64,000 nucleotides of DNA. Origin: Batillaria attramentaria (Eukaryota > Mollusca > Gastropoda > Batillariidae). The position numbers were made by a program, and so were the translations under genes. The notes under the pieces were generated by a model, which had not been told where the DNA came from, ran no database searches, and saw only the letters and a program-made list of their open reading frames with translations. Shown piece after piece: positions 11,562 through 24,603 of the stretch. Within the stretch, counting starts at the first letter, position 1, and every line of letters begins with the position of its first letter. The stretch lies in the NCBI GenBank assembly GCA_018292915.2, contig JACVVK020000213.1:228501-292500 (forward strand). The letters are read 5' to 3'.

Positions 11562-11763
11562 CAGCTCTGTCACAGTTGCAGAGTTTTCAGCGCTTCTTAT
11601 AAAACTAGAGCACGAGTGTGCTCCGCTACAGTGTCTAGCGGATGTTGAGTGCACGATCTTTCTCGCTCAGTGTCAAAAACGCAGACCGAGCTGTGAAATC
11701 AGGCTGCCCTTGGCATTTATTGGGGTTTCAGGACGCTGAAAACTCTGCAACTGTGACAGAGTT
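11562..11763. mobile_element. Miniature inverted-repeat element, about 200 bp
   Basis: The left end (11562-11592, CTCTGTCACAGTTGCAGAG then TTTTCAGCG) is the inverse of the right end (11734-11763, CGCTGAAAA then CTCTGCAACTGTGACAGAG), about 28 matching bases. The interior is non-coding. An octamer 'gactgtgc' lies just outside on both sides (11544 and 11764) and may be a target duplication, but the element ends do not abut it symmetrically. Confidence 0.7.
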
Positions 11764-12120
11764 GACTGTGCTTGCACGGTCGACTCTGAAAATTCTTTTC
11801 ACACTTCGGAAAGCTTTTTGTTGGGAGCTTAGATCTTTAAGAGGTGAATTCGACACGACTTGTGCACTTTGTAGTTACGTATGTTCATACAAAAACACAT
11901 AAATCAAGGCACAGTGTAATCTGACTATACATTAAACCGTGAACGGTGCGACAAACCCCAAGTATTATTCAAAGAACAAAAACATGTTACTGACAAGATG
12001 AATGTGTATTCAGGATGCTAGAAGTTTCTTGCTTCAACATCAAAGTTTGAAGAACACGTACGACTGCGAAAGTTTTCGATTGAAATGTTTAGGGAATACT
12101 TGACAACGTACGCGGCTTAA

Positions 12121-12444
12121 ACCGGCTCTTAACCGGGCACTGCGGAGCGCCACAGTGCTGTCCACAGTTGTGACACAGTTGTGATTTGGGGGGTTTCAGT
12201 CGCTGTGGCGTCATCACAGCAACCTGGATTTCAAACAGCCACAACTGTGACTGTGGTTTCTACAACAGATTCTGATTGGCTGTACTACGTCACTCGGCGC
12301 GCAAACATGGCGGACAGTGCATCTTCAATCGGTTTGTCACCGAGCACAGCTGTGTTCAGTTTTGTAGTTAGTAGACACACCGAGCGCAACGACTGTGATG
12401 TGCACATGCGTGTTTCGCGCGCTGTGCCCAGTTAAGAGCAGGCT
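12121..12444. mobile_element. TTAA-flanked miniature element (piggyBac-like), 324 bp
   Basis: It lies between TTAA at 12117-12120 and at 12445-12448. The ends are imperfect inverted repeats sharing GCTCTTAAC and GGGCAC blocks. The interior is non-coding. A TTAA target duplication is typical of piggyBac (also Kolobok) transposition. Bases 12449-13009 contain nothing I recognise. Confidence 0.6.
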
Positions 12445-13009
12445 TTAAGGATGTCACTATCGACAAGGTACGCCGCTTAGGGTGTCGCAACTGACAACCT
12501 ACTTGATTTTTCAATCCTTGCTTCTGTGATACTGATTCAAAATATCATTTTGGTACACAGTCAGTTTAGTCCTTTCATTGTCCCACGGATACGACCACTA
12601 GTGTAACGTAATATACAAAAACATACGATATGCACGTGTAAGACAAATCCGCTTCACAGCGATAACATCTTCTAGGAGGAACAATCTTCATAAGAACTGA
12701 TCAAATTTAAATAAACGAGGAAGCACTGCTATGGTATATCAACAGTTTACACAGATAAACAAACCGCATATGGGCATACAAACCATATGACGATATACAC
12801 AAAATTGTGCTTTCAATTCAACAAGACGATTTCAGTATCGGGCTGCACAAATATATATGTACAAAATGATAAAAAAAAAAAAAAGTTTTACTGTAGTGTT
12901 TGTTTGTTTGGTTGGTTGTTGTTGTTGTTGCCGTTGTTGTTGTTGCCTTTTTATTTATTCGTCGTTTTCTTCTCAGCACCTCTAATTTCTCTCCTACAAG
13001 CACGTTTTG

Positions 13010-13240
13010 CTTTGGAAATGTTCAGCCCACCAATTTGAAAAATAAATGCAATTCTAAATACCGAAATTCAAATATTTGAGCTGACCCTTCGCACCACGTG
13101 ATTGTAATGTGTTTATGTCCAGTGTGTGAGAGAATGCGTGTGATTCACGTGAGCGTGCGTGTTGGGTTCAGTTCGCGGCGCTCCGAGCCGATTCGTGAAA
13201 CTGGGTAAAGCGCCTATACAATACTCATTATTATTATTAT
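13010..13240 (+). mobile_element. LINE 3'-end fragment (family with ATT tail)
   Basis: The segment with 'tgattgtaatgtgtttatgt' and 'gattcacgtgagcgtgcgtg', ending in (ATT)n, recurs behind a reverse-transcriptase C-terminus at 57418-57815, and again at 61766-61830 and (reverse) 62795-63030. It is therefore a 3' untranslated region left by 5'-truncated insertions. An open frame at 13284-13652 has no recognisable domain and I do not call it a gene. Confidence 0.6.
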
Positions 13241-13804
13241 TTTAACAACGACAAAAATATGATGAACACACTTCAGTAAACTGTTGGAAACTGTTGGGGG
13301 GATGTTTTCGCGTAGTATTATAATTAAGTCTAGCTGCATCAGAGGCTTGCGTCATATTACATGTCTAGTTGCATCAAAGACACTAGGTCCGCTGCGCTGC
13401 AGTAACATCTGTGTCACTCTGTTTACGGACGAACGCAGACCCACACTTACTTTTCTTAAGTCTTACACTACGCCCCCCCCCCTACCCCTATCTCCCACAC
13501 CCCTGCAGAAAGAAGAAATAGTAGAAAAGCTAATGGCCCACAATAACACAAAAGTAGACAAAATACCAATTCCTTCTGGGATTACAGAATACAAGTATAT
13601 AATTCCGGATATAATGTACATAGTCCGGATGGGGGAAAACACAAATAATTAATCAGTAAAAACATATAACTTCAGAATCAGCAAAGCTCGTCAAACAAAG
13701 TACACACATAAAAATAAAATTAAAAAATCGAGAACGTTAACAAAATTATTTGCATCTTGATCTAAACTGATATCTGTGCAGGCATGAAAACATAACTAAC
13801 TTGA

Positions 13805-14885
13805 CGCGATCAGCCGACACTAGATTCCAGTTACCGCCATGTCCTGAACGCCCGACACTAGATTCCAGTGACCGCCATGTCCTGAACGTCCGACACTAGA
13901 TTCCAGTGACCGCCATGTCCTGAACGTCCGACACTAGATTCCAGTTACCGCCATGTCCTGAACGTCCGACACTAGATTCCAGTTAACGCCATGTCCTGAA
14001 CGTCCGGCACTAGATTCCAGTTAACGCTATGTCCTGAACGTCCGGCACTAGATTCCAGTTACCGCCATGTCCTGAACGTCCGACACTAGATTCCAGTTAA
14101 CGCCATGTCCTGAACGTCCGACACTAGATTCCAGTTAACGCTATGTCATGAACGTCCGACACTAGATTCCAGTTAACGCCATGTCCTGAACGTCCGACAC
14201 TAGATTCCAGTTAACGCTATGTCATGAACGTCCGGCACTAGATTCCAGTTACCGCCATGTCCTGAACTTCCGACACTAGATTCCAGTTACCGCCATGTCC
14301 TGAACGTCCGACACTAGATTCCAGTTACCGCCATGTCCTGAACGTCCGACACTAGATTCCAGTTACCGCCATGTCCTGAACGTCCGACACTAGATTCCAG
14401 TTACCGCCATGTCCTGAACGTCCGACACTAGATTCCAGTTACCGCCATGTTCTGAACGTCCGACACTAGATTCCAGTTACCGCCGTGTCCTGAACGTCCG
14501 ACACTAGACTCCAGTTACCGCCATGTCCTGAATGTCCGACACGAGATTCCAGTTACCGCCGTGTCCTGAACGTCCGACACTAGATTCCAGTTACCGCCAT
14601 GTCCTGAACGTCCGACATGAGATTCCAGTTACCGCCATGTCCTGAACGTCCGACACTAGATTCCAGTTACCGCCATGTCCTGAACGTCCGACACTAGATT
14701 CCAGTTACCGCCATGTCCTGAACGTCCGACACTAGATTCCAGATACTGCCATGTCCTGAACGTCCGATACTAGATTCCAGTTACCGCCATGTCCTGAACG
14801 TCCGACACAAGATTCCAGTTACCGCCATGTCCTGAACGTCCGACACTAGATTCCAGTTACCGCCATGTCCTGAACGTCTGATTCC
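13805..14885. repeat. 38-bp minisatellite, about 28 units
   Basis: Tandem 38-bp unit containing 'gacactagattccagttacc' and 'gccatgtcctgaacgtcc', with point variants (ttaacgc, ccgtgtc). It occurs only here in the window, between copy A and copy M. Confidence 0.95.
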
Positions 14886-15884
14886 AGTCACTCTGTGGTG
14901 GCTCCTTTTAAAAAAGGTCACATGGTACACACTGTCAGTAGTTGCAGAATTCTTGCCTTGTGATGACGTTGTGTGTTGACAACATACAGTATCACTCAAT
15001 AAATGTACATAATTATCTACGTATAAAATATATATGTATCTGTGAGACTGAATGAATGAGTGAGACTTTCTTCTTCTAAAGAACCACGAAGTGCAGTCTC
15101 CAGAAGTGAAGAACTTGGCCTGTCCCTTCCTGGTCGTGCTATCAGCTGTAGACAACGTTCCCAGACGACAATCTTAGTACACGTTTCGTCAACATACCAA
15201 GACCTGACGGTTATGATAAATATGGTAACGTGAAATATATGTAAAATACAAGATACCAATTACAAGATGGGATTTACAATATGATTATACAAACTGCAGT
15301 GTATGATAAGCAACCAAGAAACGGTTCATTGTTGGTCCGGTAGCAAAGATCGAAAACAAGAAATGAAAATCGCATGTTAAATTAGCACAAACGAGGTAAA
15401 ACAATTACAGATAACGTTATATATATACATAGGGGAAAACACATCAAAAGTTTTTAAAAAAAAATTCAAGTTACAATGCATGGTAATTACACAAATCTTT
15501 CAGCGTGAATCAGATACCGAACACCAAAAACAAAAGTCACTGAAAGTCTCATACTATATACATTAGCATAAAAGGGGTAGAACAAGACAAAATATGCACA
15601 GCTACTGGTTACCCCTCACTTCAACTTTTAACTGTCTTCTCAGCACCCCTCCCCCGGTCACCAAAAAATAAAAATCTCCGCAGCACCCATCCGTTGGCAA
15701 CAGGCGGCCATGAACTGTGCTGTGAGAACCCCAGAACCCTGCCCACACACAGGGTATGGGGAGCCCAACCCTGACTTTCTACCTCCTGCACGCTGATTCC
15801 TAGATTATCAGGAGTTACAAAAGACCACTACTGTTTTCGAACAGTTATGCTTGTGAGACTGCATGTAAGTGTACCTATCATTAT

Positions 15885-16030
15885 CTCGTTAACCCTTTAT
15901 CTATCATTATCTCGTTAACCCTTTATCTATCATTATCTAGTTAACCCTTTATCTATCTAGATAACCCTTTATCCTATCATTATCCAGGTAACCCTTTATC
16001 TATCATTATCTAGGCAACCATTTAAATACT
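15885..16030. repeat. Short tandem array (about 25-27 bp units)
   Basis: Five to six imperfect units of 'tatcattatctcgttaaccc'. No other feature is seen between here and 16400. Confidence 0.8.
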
Positions 16031-16408
16031 AAAGTGTGCTCCATAGCTGTCCTAGTCAATCAGTAACAAGAAACTATTACAGACGCCTCGCTGTTCGCTT
16101 TGCCTTTAGTGTTTTGCTAGTACAGTCATGTACAGCGTGTGGCAGGTTGTACTAATAATCATTCTGACGGCTTCCGTTGACCCGGCCTGCCGGACTCATG
16201 GTGCATAGACCTACTCGTAGGATAATGTGTGAACTTGATGTCAGCTCTATCAGTTGAGTCGTCGTATGTTTGCCAGGTGTGTTTGGCGTGACGGATGACG
16301 GAGTTTGAATACAGTGTGCATTATGAGAAGGGGCTGTTTCAGAAGGTAAAACATATCTGTTTGGAAGTCAACCGGGATTGTACGTTGCATCGCTATTTGT
16401 AAAACATT

Positions 16409-16480
16409 TTATTCTGTCTCGCTGCGTTCCGCGAGAATTTCAGTCAGCGCGAGACGCATGCGGCCCAAAGCGAGGTTCGC
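16409..16480 (-). pseudogene. TLR TIR-domain 3' stub
   Basis: The reverse strand reads in frame GRMRLALTEILAERSETE and then a stop, closely matching the C-terminal end of TLR-M (GRMRLALKEILPARNDQG, stop). Homology is lost upstream, where a 30-bp tandem repeat begins. It represents the last ~23 codons of a further receptor copy, left behind by deletion or unequal exchange. The box 3 tryptophan is not preserved in this frame. Confidence 0.7.
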
Positions 16481-16838
16481 AGTGCAACTGCAGAGTGCAC
16501 TGAATACATGTTCAGAAACGCCATGTTGTTCCCGCTTAGACAAACTCTTTCAGAAAGTGAAATATAGGAAGGAAGTCTTTCAGAAAGTGAAATATAGGAA
16601 GGAAATCTTTTTGAAAGTGAAATATAGGAAGGAAATCTTTCTGAAAGTGAAATATAGGAAGGAAGTCTTTCTGAAAGTGAAATATAGGCAGGAAGAATTT
16701 AAGAAAGTGAATAAATACTTAAGTCTAATGTCAGCAAGGATTGTCGCACAGTTTTGTGTCTATTTATTTTTGACTGTTACGTGCCAGGTAAGACAAAGAG
16801 TGAAGCAACACCAAAGTATCGGCAACAGGTGGCCATGA
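16458..16838 (+). repeat. 30-bp in-frame tandem repeat within a 126-codon frame
   Basis: Five 30-bp units (about 16545-16710) lie in a plus-strand frame from an ATG at 16458, giving the decapeptide KVKYRKEVFQ and variants (KVKYRKEIFL, KVKYRQEEFK). The start of the frame lies antisense to the TIR stub. A period divisible by three keeps any such array open, so the frame may be incidental. No known domain is seen. Confidence 0.5.
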
Positions 16839-17026
16839 CTGCCGGTGTCATAGTAACGCCCGGCCTACATTCAGCTTGATGTGAGCCAGACGCACATCAC
16901 CCCTGTCCCTCCGCACCAACACACAGAGGCCATGTGTTACAGTATGTGCGGGTATAGAATGAGTACAAAGTCCAAATCTTCAATTCTTGAACCGTTGAGT
17001 CCTGAAGGTCTCAAAATGTGGACAGT

Positions 17027-19292
17027 TTAACCTTGATCATTACGTGCCGGGAGAATTTCTTTCAGCGCTAGACGCATGCGACCCCAGAACGAGGCTCTAG
17101 CCTCGGGTTCGTCCTCCCATTCGATGTACGTCATGGATTTCATCACCGCCATCATGGCGGGGGTCAGGTCACGTGACGGAATGTCTTCCAGCAACACCAC
17201 CAATAGAATGTCGTCGTTCTCCATCACGTGCCTCAGACACAACTGCAGCTCGAACTGACACCACTCACTGTCCACAAATGTTTTGGAGAACAGCATCATC
17301 ACCTTCTTACTGTCCTCTACACTCTCCATGATGTTGTCCGCGATGGGGTTCCCTAGTATAAAGTCACGCTGGTGGATACACAGCCGCAGTCCCAGCCTCC
17401 CCTCTAACTCCGGCATCAGGTGCTCACGCACCCAGTTCAGATCCTCCTTGTCATATGACACAAATACGTCATACCGGAAGTGCCGCTCCTGTAGGCGGCG
17501 CCACCTGTCTCCCCGACCCCTGTACGCCTCGTACAGCAACAGGCGGATGTGCCAGCGATAGCGATAGAGAAAAGTGACCAGAAAGAATACTAACAGCAGA
17601 ATGACAACAGTCGCTATGATATACTTGGAGACACCAGGGCTCCACAGACACGCTTGGTCGGCCACGTAGAACGACTGTACCGTAGTGTTCGGCAGGTTGT
17701 CACACTTGTACGTGTAACATGGATGATAGAAAAAAGAGCAGTGAGAGAAGAGAGCAGGTTGTGTGGTGAGCCACTGTCGGAACCACCTCAAGTCACAGGA
17801 ACACAGGAACGGATTACCGCTGAGATCTAGATATCTCAGACGCTGACGGGTGGCTGTACTGAACGTCGTCTCTCTCACGACGGAAATCCGGTTGTTTGAC
17901 AAATCAAGCGCCTGTAGGTTTGGTAAGGCGTCAAAGACACCGTCCGGTATATCAGTCAGTTTGTTTGAACCCAGAACAAGAACAGTTAAATGTGGCATGT
18001 TGGTGAACATACCAGCACTTATCCGACTGATGTGGGCTGATGCTAAAGACAGCCGCTTAAGTAGGATGACCTGGCTAAAAAGACGACTGAATTTCTTTTG
18101 CGTCACATCGCTAAAGTCATTACTATCTAGGAACAGCTCCTCAAGCTTCGGACAGCCGGCGAAACAGTCAGCGTCTGTTGTGTCTGACGCGAAATTGATT
18201 CCACTGGAGACCATGGAAATGCGCTCTACCTGTTGGTTGCTGAACGCGTTTTTTTAAAATTAACAATTTCAGGGATGGAAACATAAGCTCGTTGAACGAG
18301 GTTTCCTTAATTCCATATATAGAAAGACCCAGGGCAGTCAAAATTTCCAGACGAGGCAGACATATCTTTCCTGGTTTAAGCCAATCAAAACTCGAATACG
18401 ATACGTCCATCCAAGAAAGATTTGGAAACAATGAGCTTTCCCCATGACACGTGTCAGGATAGTCATGAAAAGGATTAGCTTCCAGCATCAGCACTCCAGT
18501 TAATTGTGGTAAATAATCTGCATGTAACGAATCACGTGACAATCTGTTAGCAGAGAGATGTAGTTTGTGAAGACTGACAAGCGGTTTCAACACCGTCATG
18601 TTCAGAGACGCGATTTTGTTCCCACTCAGACAGAGTGACTCGAGCTGAAGCAGGGGGTACGTGTGGAAGATTCCGTTAGGGGGCGGGCCCAGGGGGTTAT
18701 ACGTGAGATCCAGTACTGTTAGTGTGGTGACTGACAAGACAGGAGCCAGTGTGGTGTAGGTCAGATTGTTGGCCATCAGTCTCAAGGCCGTCAAGTTTGT
18801 GAAGGGGCGGAAAACACCTGGACTGATGTAAGTCAGACGATTGTTCGATAGATCTAGATCAGTAACATTAGTGATGTTGACAAAAAAATCATCCCGCAAA
18901 ATCCTCACCAAAATTTTGTCGGTAAAAAGCACTTGAGAAATACCAGCTGGTAGTCTGGGGACATAGGTCAGTTTACCGTGATGTTCAGAACAGTCCGCCA
19001 CAGTGTCTCTACACCGACAGTTACCATCTCCGCACACTGTGTAGTTTTCCACAATGAAATCTGGGTTAGGACAAGGATTGTGAATTACCGGTAGACCGGC
19101 CGTGTCTGTGTATGTAGACCTGGACCTAGACATGTATGTAGACCCTGCAGAGAGGTTCAAGTTGGGCAGACCGTGTTGTTGCCGTGTGAGGCCGTAACGA
19201 CTAGAGTCCGTCGCCTTCACAGACAGACCAGTGCCCAGCCACACGGACAGCACGTGCAAAATCACATACACGATGCACATGCCCATTGTCAT
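17027..19292 (-). pseudogene. TLR: Toll-like receptor TLR-M, frameshifted
   Basis: Same architecture as TLR-A. The ATG at 19292 opens a signal peptide and the CRCRDTVADC cap, followed by LRRs, the C-terminal cap, an identical membrane segment and a TIR domain. The frame is broken: the 60 bases between the CGCG and the CAGGGATGG blocks in TLR-A (4386-4445) are only 25 bases here (about 18246-18270). This 35-bp loss shifts the frame inside a mid-ectodomain LRR. The two halves remain as overlapping frames (18168-19292 and 17027 to about 18260). The BB loop reads RDFILG instead of RDFTPG, losing the conserved proline. The rest of the TIR frame is clean, so inactivation may be recent, or the deletion could be an assembly error. 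As written it would encode only a truncated ectodomain. Confidence 0.85.
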
Positions 19293-19429
19293 TCACTTGG
19301 ATCACTCTTCATGTCATGCATTGTAAGGTGCTAGTTTTGCTGGTTGTGTTCTGTCGTCTCTACTAAGAAAAACATCAAAACTTCCGAAAAACAGGAAATC
19401 CGTATCGTCTTGAATAGATAGTGACTTTT

Positions 19430-19800
19430 TGGATACAGAAAAATCTCGACTACAGAAACGTGAGGACAACAGTACCACTACGGCTACAATAACTCTGGAC
19501 TACAATAACAACAGTAACACCTGTACATACTACAGTAACACCTGGACTACAATAACATCTGGACTACAGTAACACCTTGACTACAGTTACATCTGGACTA
19601 CAGTAACACCTTGACTACAGTTACATCTGGACTACAGTAATACCTTGACTACATTAACATCTTAGTACAGTAACATCTGGACTACAGTAACATCTGGACT
19701 ACAGTAACATCTGGACTGCAGTAACACCTGGACTACAAAAACACCTGGACTACTAACATCTGGACTTTTGTAACATGTGGACAACAGTAAGATCTGAATG
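19430..19800. repeat. CTACAGTAACA minisatellite upstream of TLR-M
   Basis: The same unit family as at 5430-6320, about 0.37 kb long, starts about 140 bases upstream of the TLR-M ATG. Confidence 0.9.
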
Positions 19801-20749
19801 TGACCGGAATGTCCAGACGTTACTGATGACCTTCGCCTTGTGCTAGTGGTCACTCATATTGATTCATACACATAATCCTCTTCACCTCATCTTGAGTTGT
19901 CTTGAAGCTGACACACTGGAAACATTAGAAACTTACTTTGAAGTGATTACCTCATCTGTTCAGACGTCTGTAAGATACCAGTCACACTTACAAACACTGC
20001 AGTTCAACTGTCCGAAATTCTGACACACTATAAACATTGGAAAATGTTCAGCCGACTGCAAAATACAAGTCACACTTACAAACACTGCAGTTCAACTGTC
20101 CGAAATTCTGAATACACAAAAAAACATTAGAAAATGTTCAGCAGACTGCAAAATACCAGACTGCTCAAAGGGCTAATCAGTCCATTGCGTATGCGAATGA
20201 AAACAAAACTGAAGCAGACGTTGTACAAAGGAAAGATGTAAACTGAAAACTGTTATGAGTGGAGAGGTCACGTGACTACAGAATAATGGATGGTGTGTTT
20301 ATAACGTGAAAGTGGATTGGTCGGAAGTGCCTAGGGCCGAACACAAGTGACTCGTAGTTCAAACCGGAACAGGACCATAATTTAACAGGAAGATTTTACA
20401 ACGTTTTACACAATACTATCTCTGTCTGCGCCACGTGAGAACTGGGCCAGGCGCTGTCACAGTCGACGCACTGTTCCCTTGTTATTGTGTTCATGATATC
20501 AACAGATAACGCACGCCATGTGTCCAGTTAGTGTACACAACACAGCACAGTCGACGACTCAGAAATAGTAATCTTAACGACGTGGATCACAGTTCAGACT
20601 CGTTACCCAGTTCCTTGGATCAAGCAGTAAATTTACACATTTTTGATAACAGTCCCCGCACATTCTTCCGTGATAAAGAAAGAATGTAAGTTAGTTAGTT
20701 AGTTAGTTTGTTTGTTTGTTTGTTTCAATGAACTTGGCGCGTTCATTCA

Positions 20750-20925
20750 TGGGGAGCTGTGACAGACGAGTGGTAGCGCGTTTTACTTTCAATGCTCGGG
20801 TCGTGAGTTCGAATTCCGATCGGGAGCCGAAACATTGTGCTTTATCCGTGTTGCTACGTCTTTGATATCACCCTTGTGTGGTGATAAAGGACGTTAAAGT
20901 CGTTAAACACGTTCGTTCGTGGTCA
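20750..20925 (+). mobile_element. tRNA-derived SINE (family 1), copy B
   Basis: Duplicate of 810-990 with a few substitutions. Between here and 21675 lies the copy of the 1198-1740 region. Confidence 0.6.
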
Positions 20926-21674
20926 TTCCATTCAACTGTACATAACGTTTGCAGAAGACAATTTTAGTTAATTCTCGTGTCAATACCAATCTTAAAACTA
21001 CGACACTTGACTGTCGACATGTCGTGATGAATATACGGTAATGTGAAAATTACAAGATGAAACGTACAAGTGAGATGAAAATTACAAGATGAAAATTACA
21101 AATACAGATATATGAAAATATCAATATGCATTACATGATAGGTAAACAAAATGATAATATTGGATCAGTGCGCATTAGCTCTTAAAACCCCAAGCAAAAA
21201 TGACTTGAAATCTTCATATCACTAGGCGCCACATCAAGTCACTAATAGGCAACCTGCAGTGGTCTCGGGCCTATAACGGGTAGGCCGTTTTCTTGTGTAA
21301 TAGTGGCTTGAAGTGGCTGCTTCTGGTGTGCAGTGGTTGTTTATTTTTCACCAGTCTGAACATATAGTGGACAGGAGGTGGTCGGGCTTGGGCTCTTAAG
21401 AGTTAGGCTAAAACAAAACAATCCCATGCTAACTTAGCATACAAAGGGTAGGGAGGTGAACTGTAGTAAAACGAAGTGAAAATCTACAGAACTGCTGGTT
21501 ACCTCTCATTCCCTTTTAGCTTCAACATCCCTTCCCCGGTCACCAAAATAAAATTCACCACAGCACCCATCCGTTGGCAACAGGCGGCCATGGACTGTGT
21601 TGTGGGAACCCCAGAACCCTGCCCACACAGAGGGAACGGGGAGCCCAACCCTGACATTCTACATCCGATCCTCC

Positions 21675-22110
21675 CACTGTTAGACACCACCAAAAACAGC
21701 TCAGAACCACACGTGAACTAGACATGTCCACTGTTAGACACCACCAAAAACAGCTTAGGACCATACGTGAACTAGATCTGTCCACTGTTAGACACCACAA
21801 AAACAGCTCAGAACCCCACGTGAACTAGACATGTCCACTGTTAGACACCACCAAAACAGCACAGAACCATACGTGAACTAGACATGTCCACTGTTAGACA
21901 CCACAAAAAACAGCCAAGAACCACACGTAAACTAGATATGTCCACTGTTAGATACCATCAAAAACAGCTCAGAACCACACGTAAACTAGATATGTCCACT
22001 GTTAGATACCATCAAAAACAGCTCAGAACCATACGTGAACTAGATATGTCCACTGTTAGACACCACCAAAAACAGCTCAGAACCACACGTATACTAGATA
22101 GTCCACTGTT
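21675..22110. repeat. 54-bp minisatellite, copy B
   Basis: About 8 units of the array seen at 1750-2440. The region 22111-22770 is the counterpart of 2441-3160: A-rich, no gene, ending in (TTTG)n at the TLR stop codon. Confidence 0.9.
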
Positions 22111-24603
22111 AAGCAAATAAAAGCGACATAAACGGGGCAGAAACCACTTAACTTTCACAAAGGACGGCACAGGTCAACGTTTCGGCTTTCGTCTTCCTCA
22201 GGACACAAACAAATGGGACATAACTTCAACAAACAAACAAAAGGTAACGCGGGAAAAATAAACCGCTGGGCGAGAAAAGGACCAGAAAACAATAGTAAAA
22301 ATATCACGACACCCATCCTTTGGTGGCAGAAGACCACGGAGTGTGTGTGGGAAAAAAAAGTGGGGCAGAAAAGAACAGAAAAGAATAGTAAAAAATAGCA
22401 GACATCACAACACCTGATGTGACAGGGTGGTTGCTACGTGTCTATGAGATGTTCAGATAAAAACAAACAAGGACATCGAGACTGAGACCAGTTTCACTGA
22501 TGTAGAGTTGATGGGATGCAGATCGGGATACTGTGGTGAGCGACTTGGTCATGTGACCTGGACAGATGTGAGAACGGGTTTTGTAGAGTAGATCGTGGGA
22601 ACGGGCAGAGCCAGGAAATAAAATTAATAGCGGAGTTTCACAGCAGAGTGCATTATGGGAAGGAACAGAACGTGAAGAATTACAGAGTTTAATGTCAGCA
22701 AGAATCGTGGCTCAGTTTTCTGTCTGTCTGTCTGTCTGTTTGTTTGTTTGTTTGTTTGTTTGTTTGTTTGTTTATTCTTGCACGTTACGTGCCGGGAGAA
22801 TTTCATTCAGCGCTATACGAAGACGGCCCCAAAACGAGGCTCTAGCCTCGGGTTCGTACCCCCACTCGATGTACGTCATGGTTCTCATCACCGCCATCAT
22901 GGCGGGGGTCAGGTCACGTGACGGGATGTCTTCCAGCATCACCACCAATAGCTCGTCTGCGTTTTCCATCACGTGACTCAAGGACAGCTGCAGCTCGAAC
23001 TGACACCAGTGACTCTCAGCGAAATTCTTTGAGAAAATCATCATCACCTTCTTGCTGTTCTCTACACTCTCTTCAATGTTCCGTACAATAGGGGCGCCCG
23101 GTGTGAAGTCACGCTGGTGGATACACAGCCGCAGTCCCAGCCTCCCCTCTAACTCCGGTCTGAGGTGCTCAAGCACCCAGTTCACGTCATCGCTGTCGTA
23201 ACCGACAAATACGTCATACCGGAAGTGCCGCTCCTGTAGACGGCGCCACCTGTCTCCCCGACCCCTGTACGCCTCGTACAGCAACAGACGGATGTGCCAG
23301 CGATAGCGATAGAGAAAAGTGACCAGAAAGAATACTAACAGCAGAATGACAACAGTCGCTATGATATACTTGGAGACACCAGGGCTCCACAGACACGCTT
23401 GGTCGGCCACGTAGAACGACTGTACTGTGGTGTTGGGCAGATTGTCACAAGTGTACGTGTAACATGGATGATAGAAAACAGAGCAGTCGGAGAAGAGAGC
23501 AGGTTGTGTGGTGAGCCACTGTCGGAACCACCTGAACTCACAGGAACACAGGAACGGATTACCGCTGAGATCTAGATATCTCAGACGCTGACGGGTGGCT
23601 GTACCGAACGTCGTCTCTCTCACGACGGAAATCCGGTTGTTTGACAAATCAAGCTCCTGTAGGTTTGGTAACGCGTCGAAGACACCGTCCGGTATGTCAG
23701 TCAGTCTGTTTGAACCCAGCACAAGAACAGCTAAATGTGGCATGTTGGTGAACATACCAGCACTTATCCGACTGATGTGGGCTGATGCTAAAGACAGCCA
23801 CTTAAGCTGGGTGACTTGGCTAAAAAGACGACTGAATTTCTTTTGCGTCACATCGCTAAAATCATTACCAGCTAGCACCAGAAACTCGAGCTTCGGGCAG
23901 CCGGCGAAACAGTCAGCGTCTACTGTGTCTGCCGCGAAATTGATTGAACTGGAGGACAAATCAATTTCCTGTAGCTGGGGATTCCTAAACGCGTTTTCCT
24001 GGATAATGAAATCATTTGGAAGTGTGAGGTGAGATAATACCAATATGTTCAGGGACGGAAACATGGTCCGGCTGAAAGAGTCTTTTTGAATGACGTTCAT
24101 AAACACACTCATGGCGGAGAAAATTGCCAAACGTGGCAGGCACACCTTTCCAGGACGAAACCCAACAATACTCGTAACTGACATATCCAGCCAAGTAAGA
24201 TTTGGAAAGAATGAGTCTTCCCCACGACACGTCTCCGGATAGTCATAAAAAGGGTTCTGAAACAAGGAGAGCCCCCCAGTTAACTGTGGCAAGTAGTCTA
24301 CGTGTAATGAATCACTGGTCAACCTGTTAAACCCGAGTTGTAGATTGTGCAGACGTACAAGCGGTTTAAACACCGTCATGTTCAGAGACGCCATGCCGTT
24401 CCCTTCAAGACAAAGTGACTCAAGTTGAAGTAGAAGGTACGTGTGGAAGATTCCGTCAGGGGGCAGGCCCAACAGCGGATTACCTGAGAGGTCCAGTAGT
24501 GTCAGCGTAGTGACAGACAAAACAGGGGCCAGTGTGGTGTAGGTCAGATTGTTGCCCCTCATTCTCAGGGCAATAAGGTTTGTGAAGGGGCGGAAAACAC
24601 CGG

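Larger units (their letters stand above)
15200..19857. repeat. Diverged TLR unit (copy M)
   Basis: Follows the order of units A and B but with more divergence: 15290-15780 matches 1080-1740, a TLR lies at 17027-19292 and the CTACAGTAACA array at 19430-19800. It stops at 19857, where copy B begins. The 15240-15600 part is AT-rich and non-coding. Confidence 0.75.

Noticed and set aside
13284..13652. 122-codon frame starting near 13284
   Set aside because: No domain, no splice context, low-complexity proline stretch and no second copy to show constraint.
13805..14885. CRISPR-like regular repeats
   Set aside because: The 38-bp units are directly contiguous with no unique spacers and the genome is eukaryotic; this is a minisatellite.
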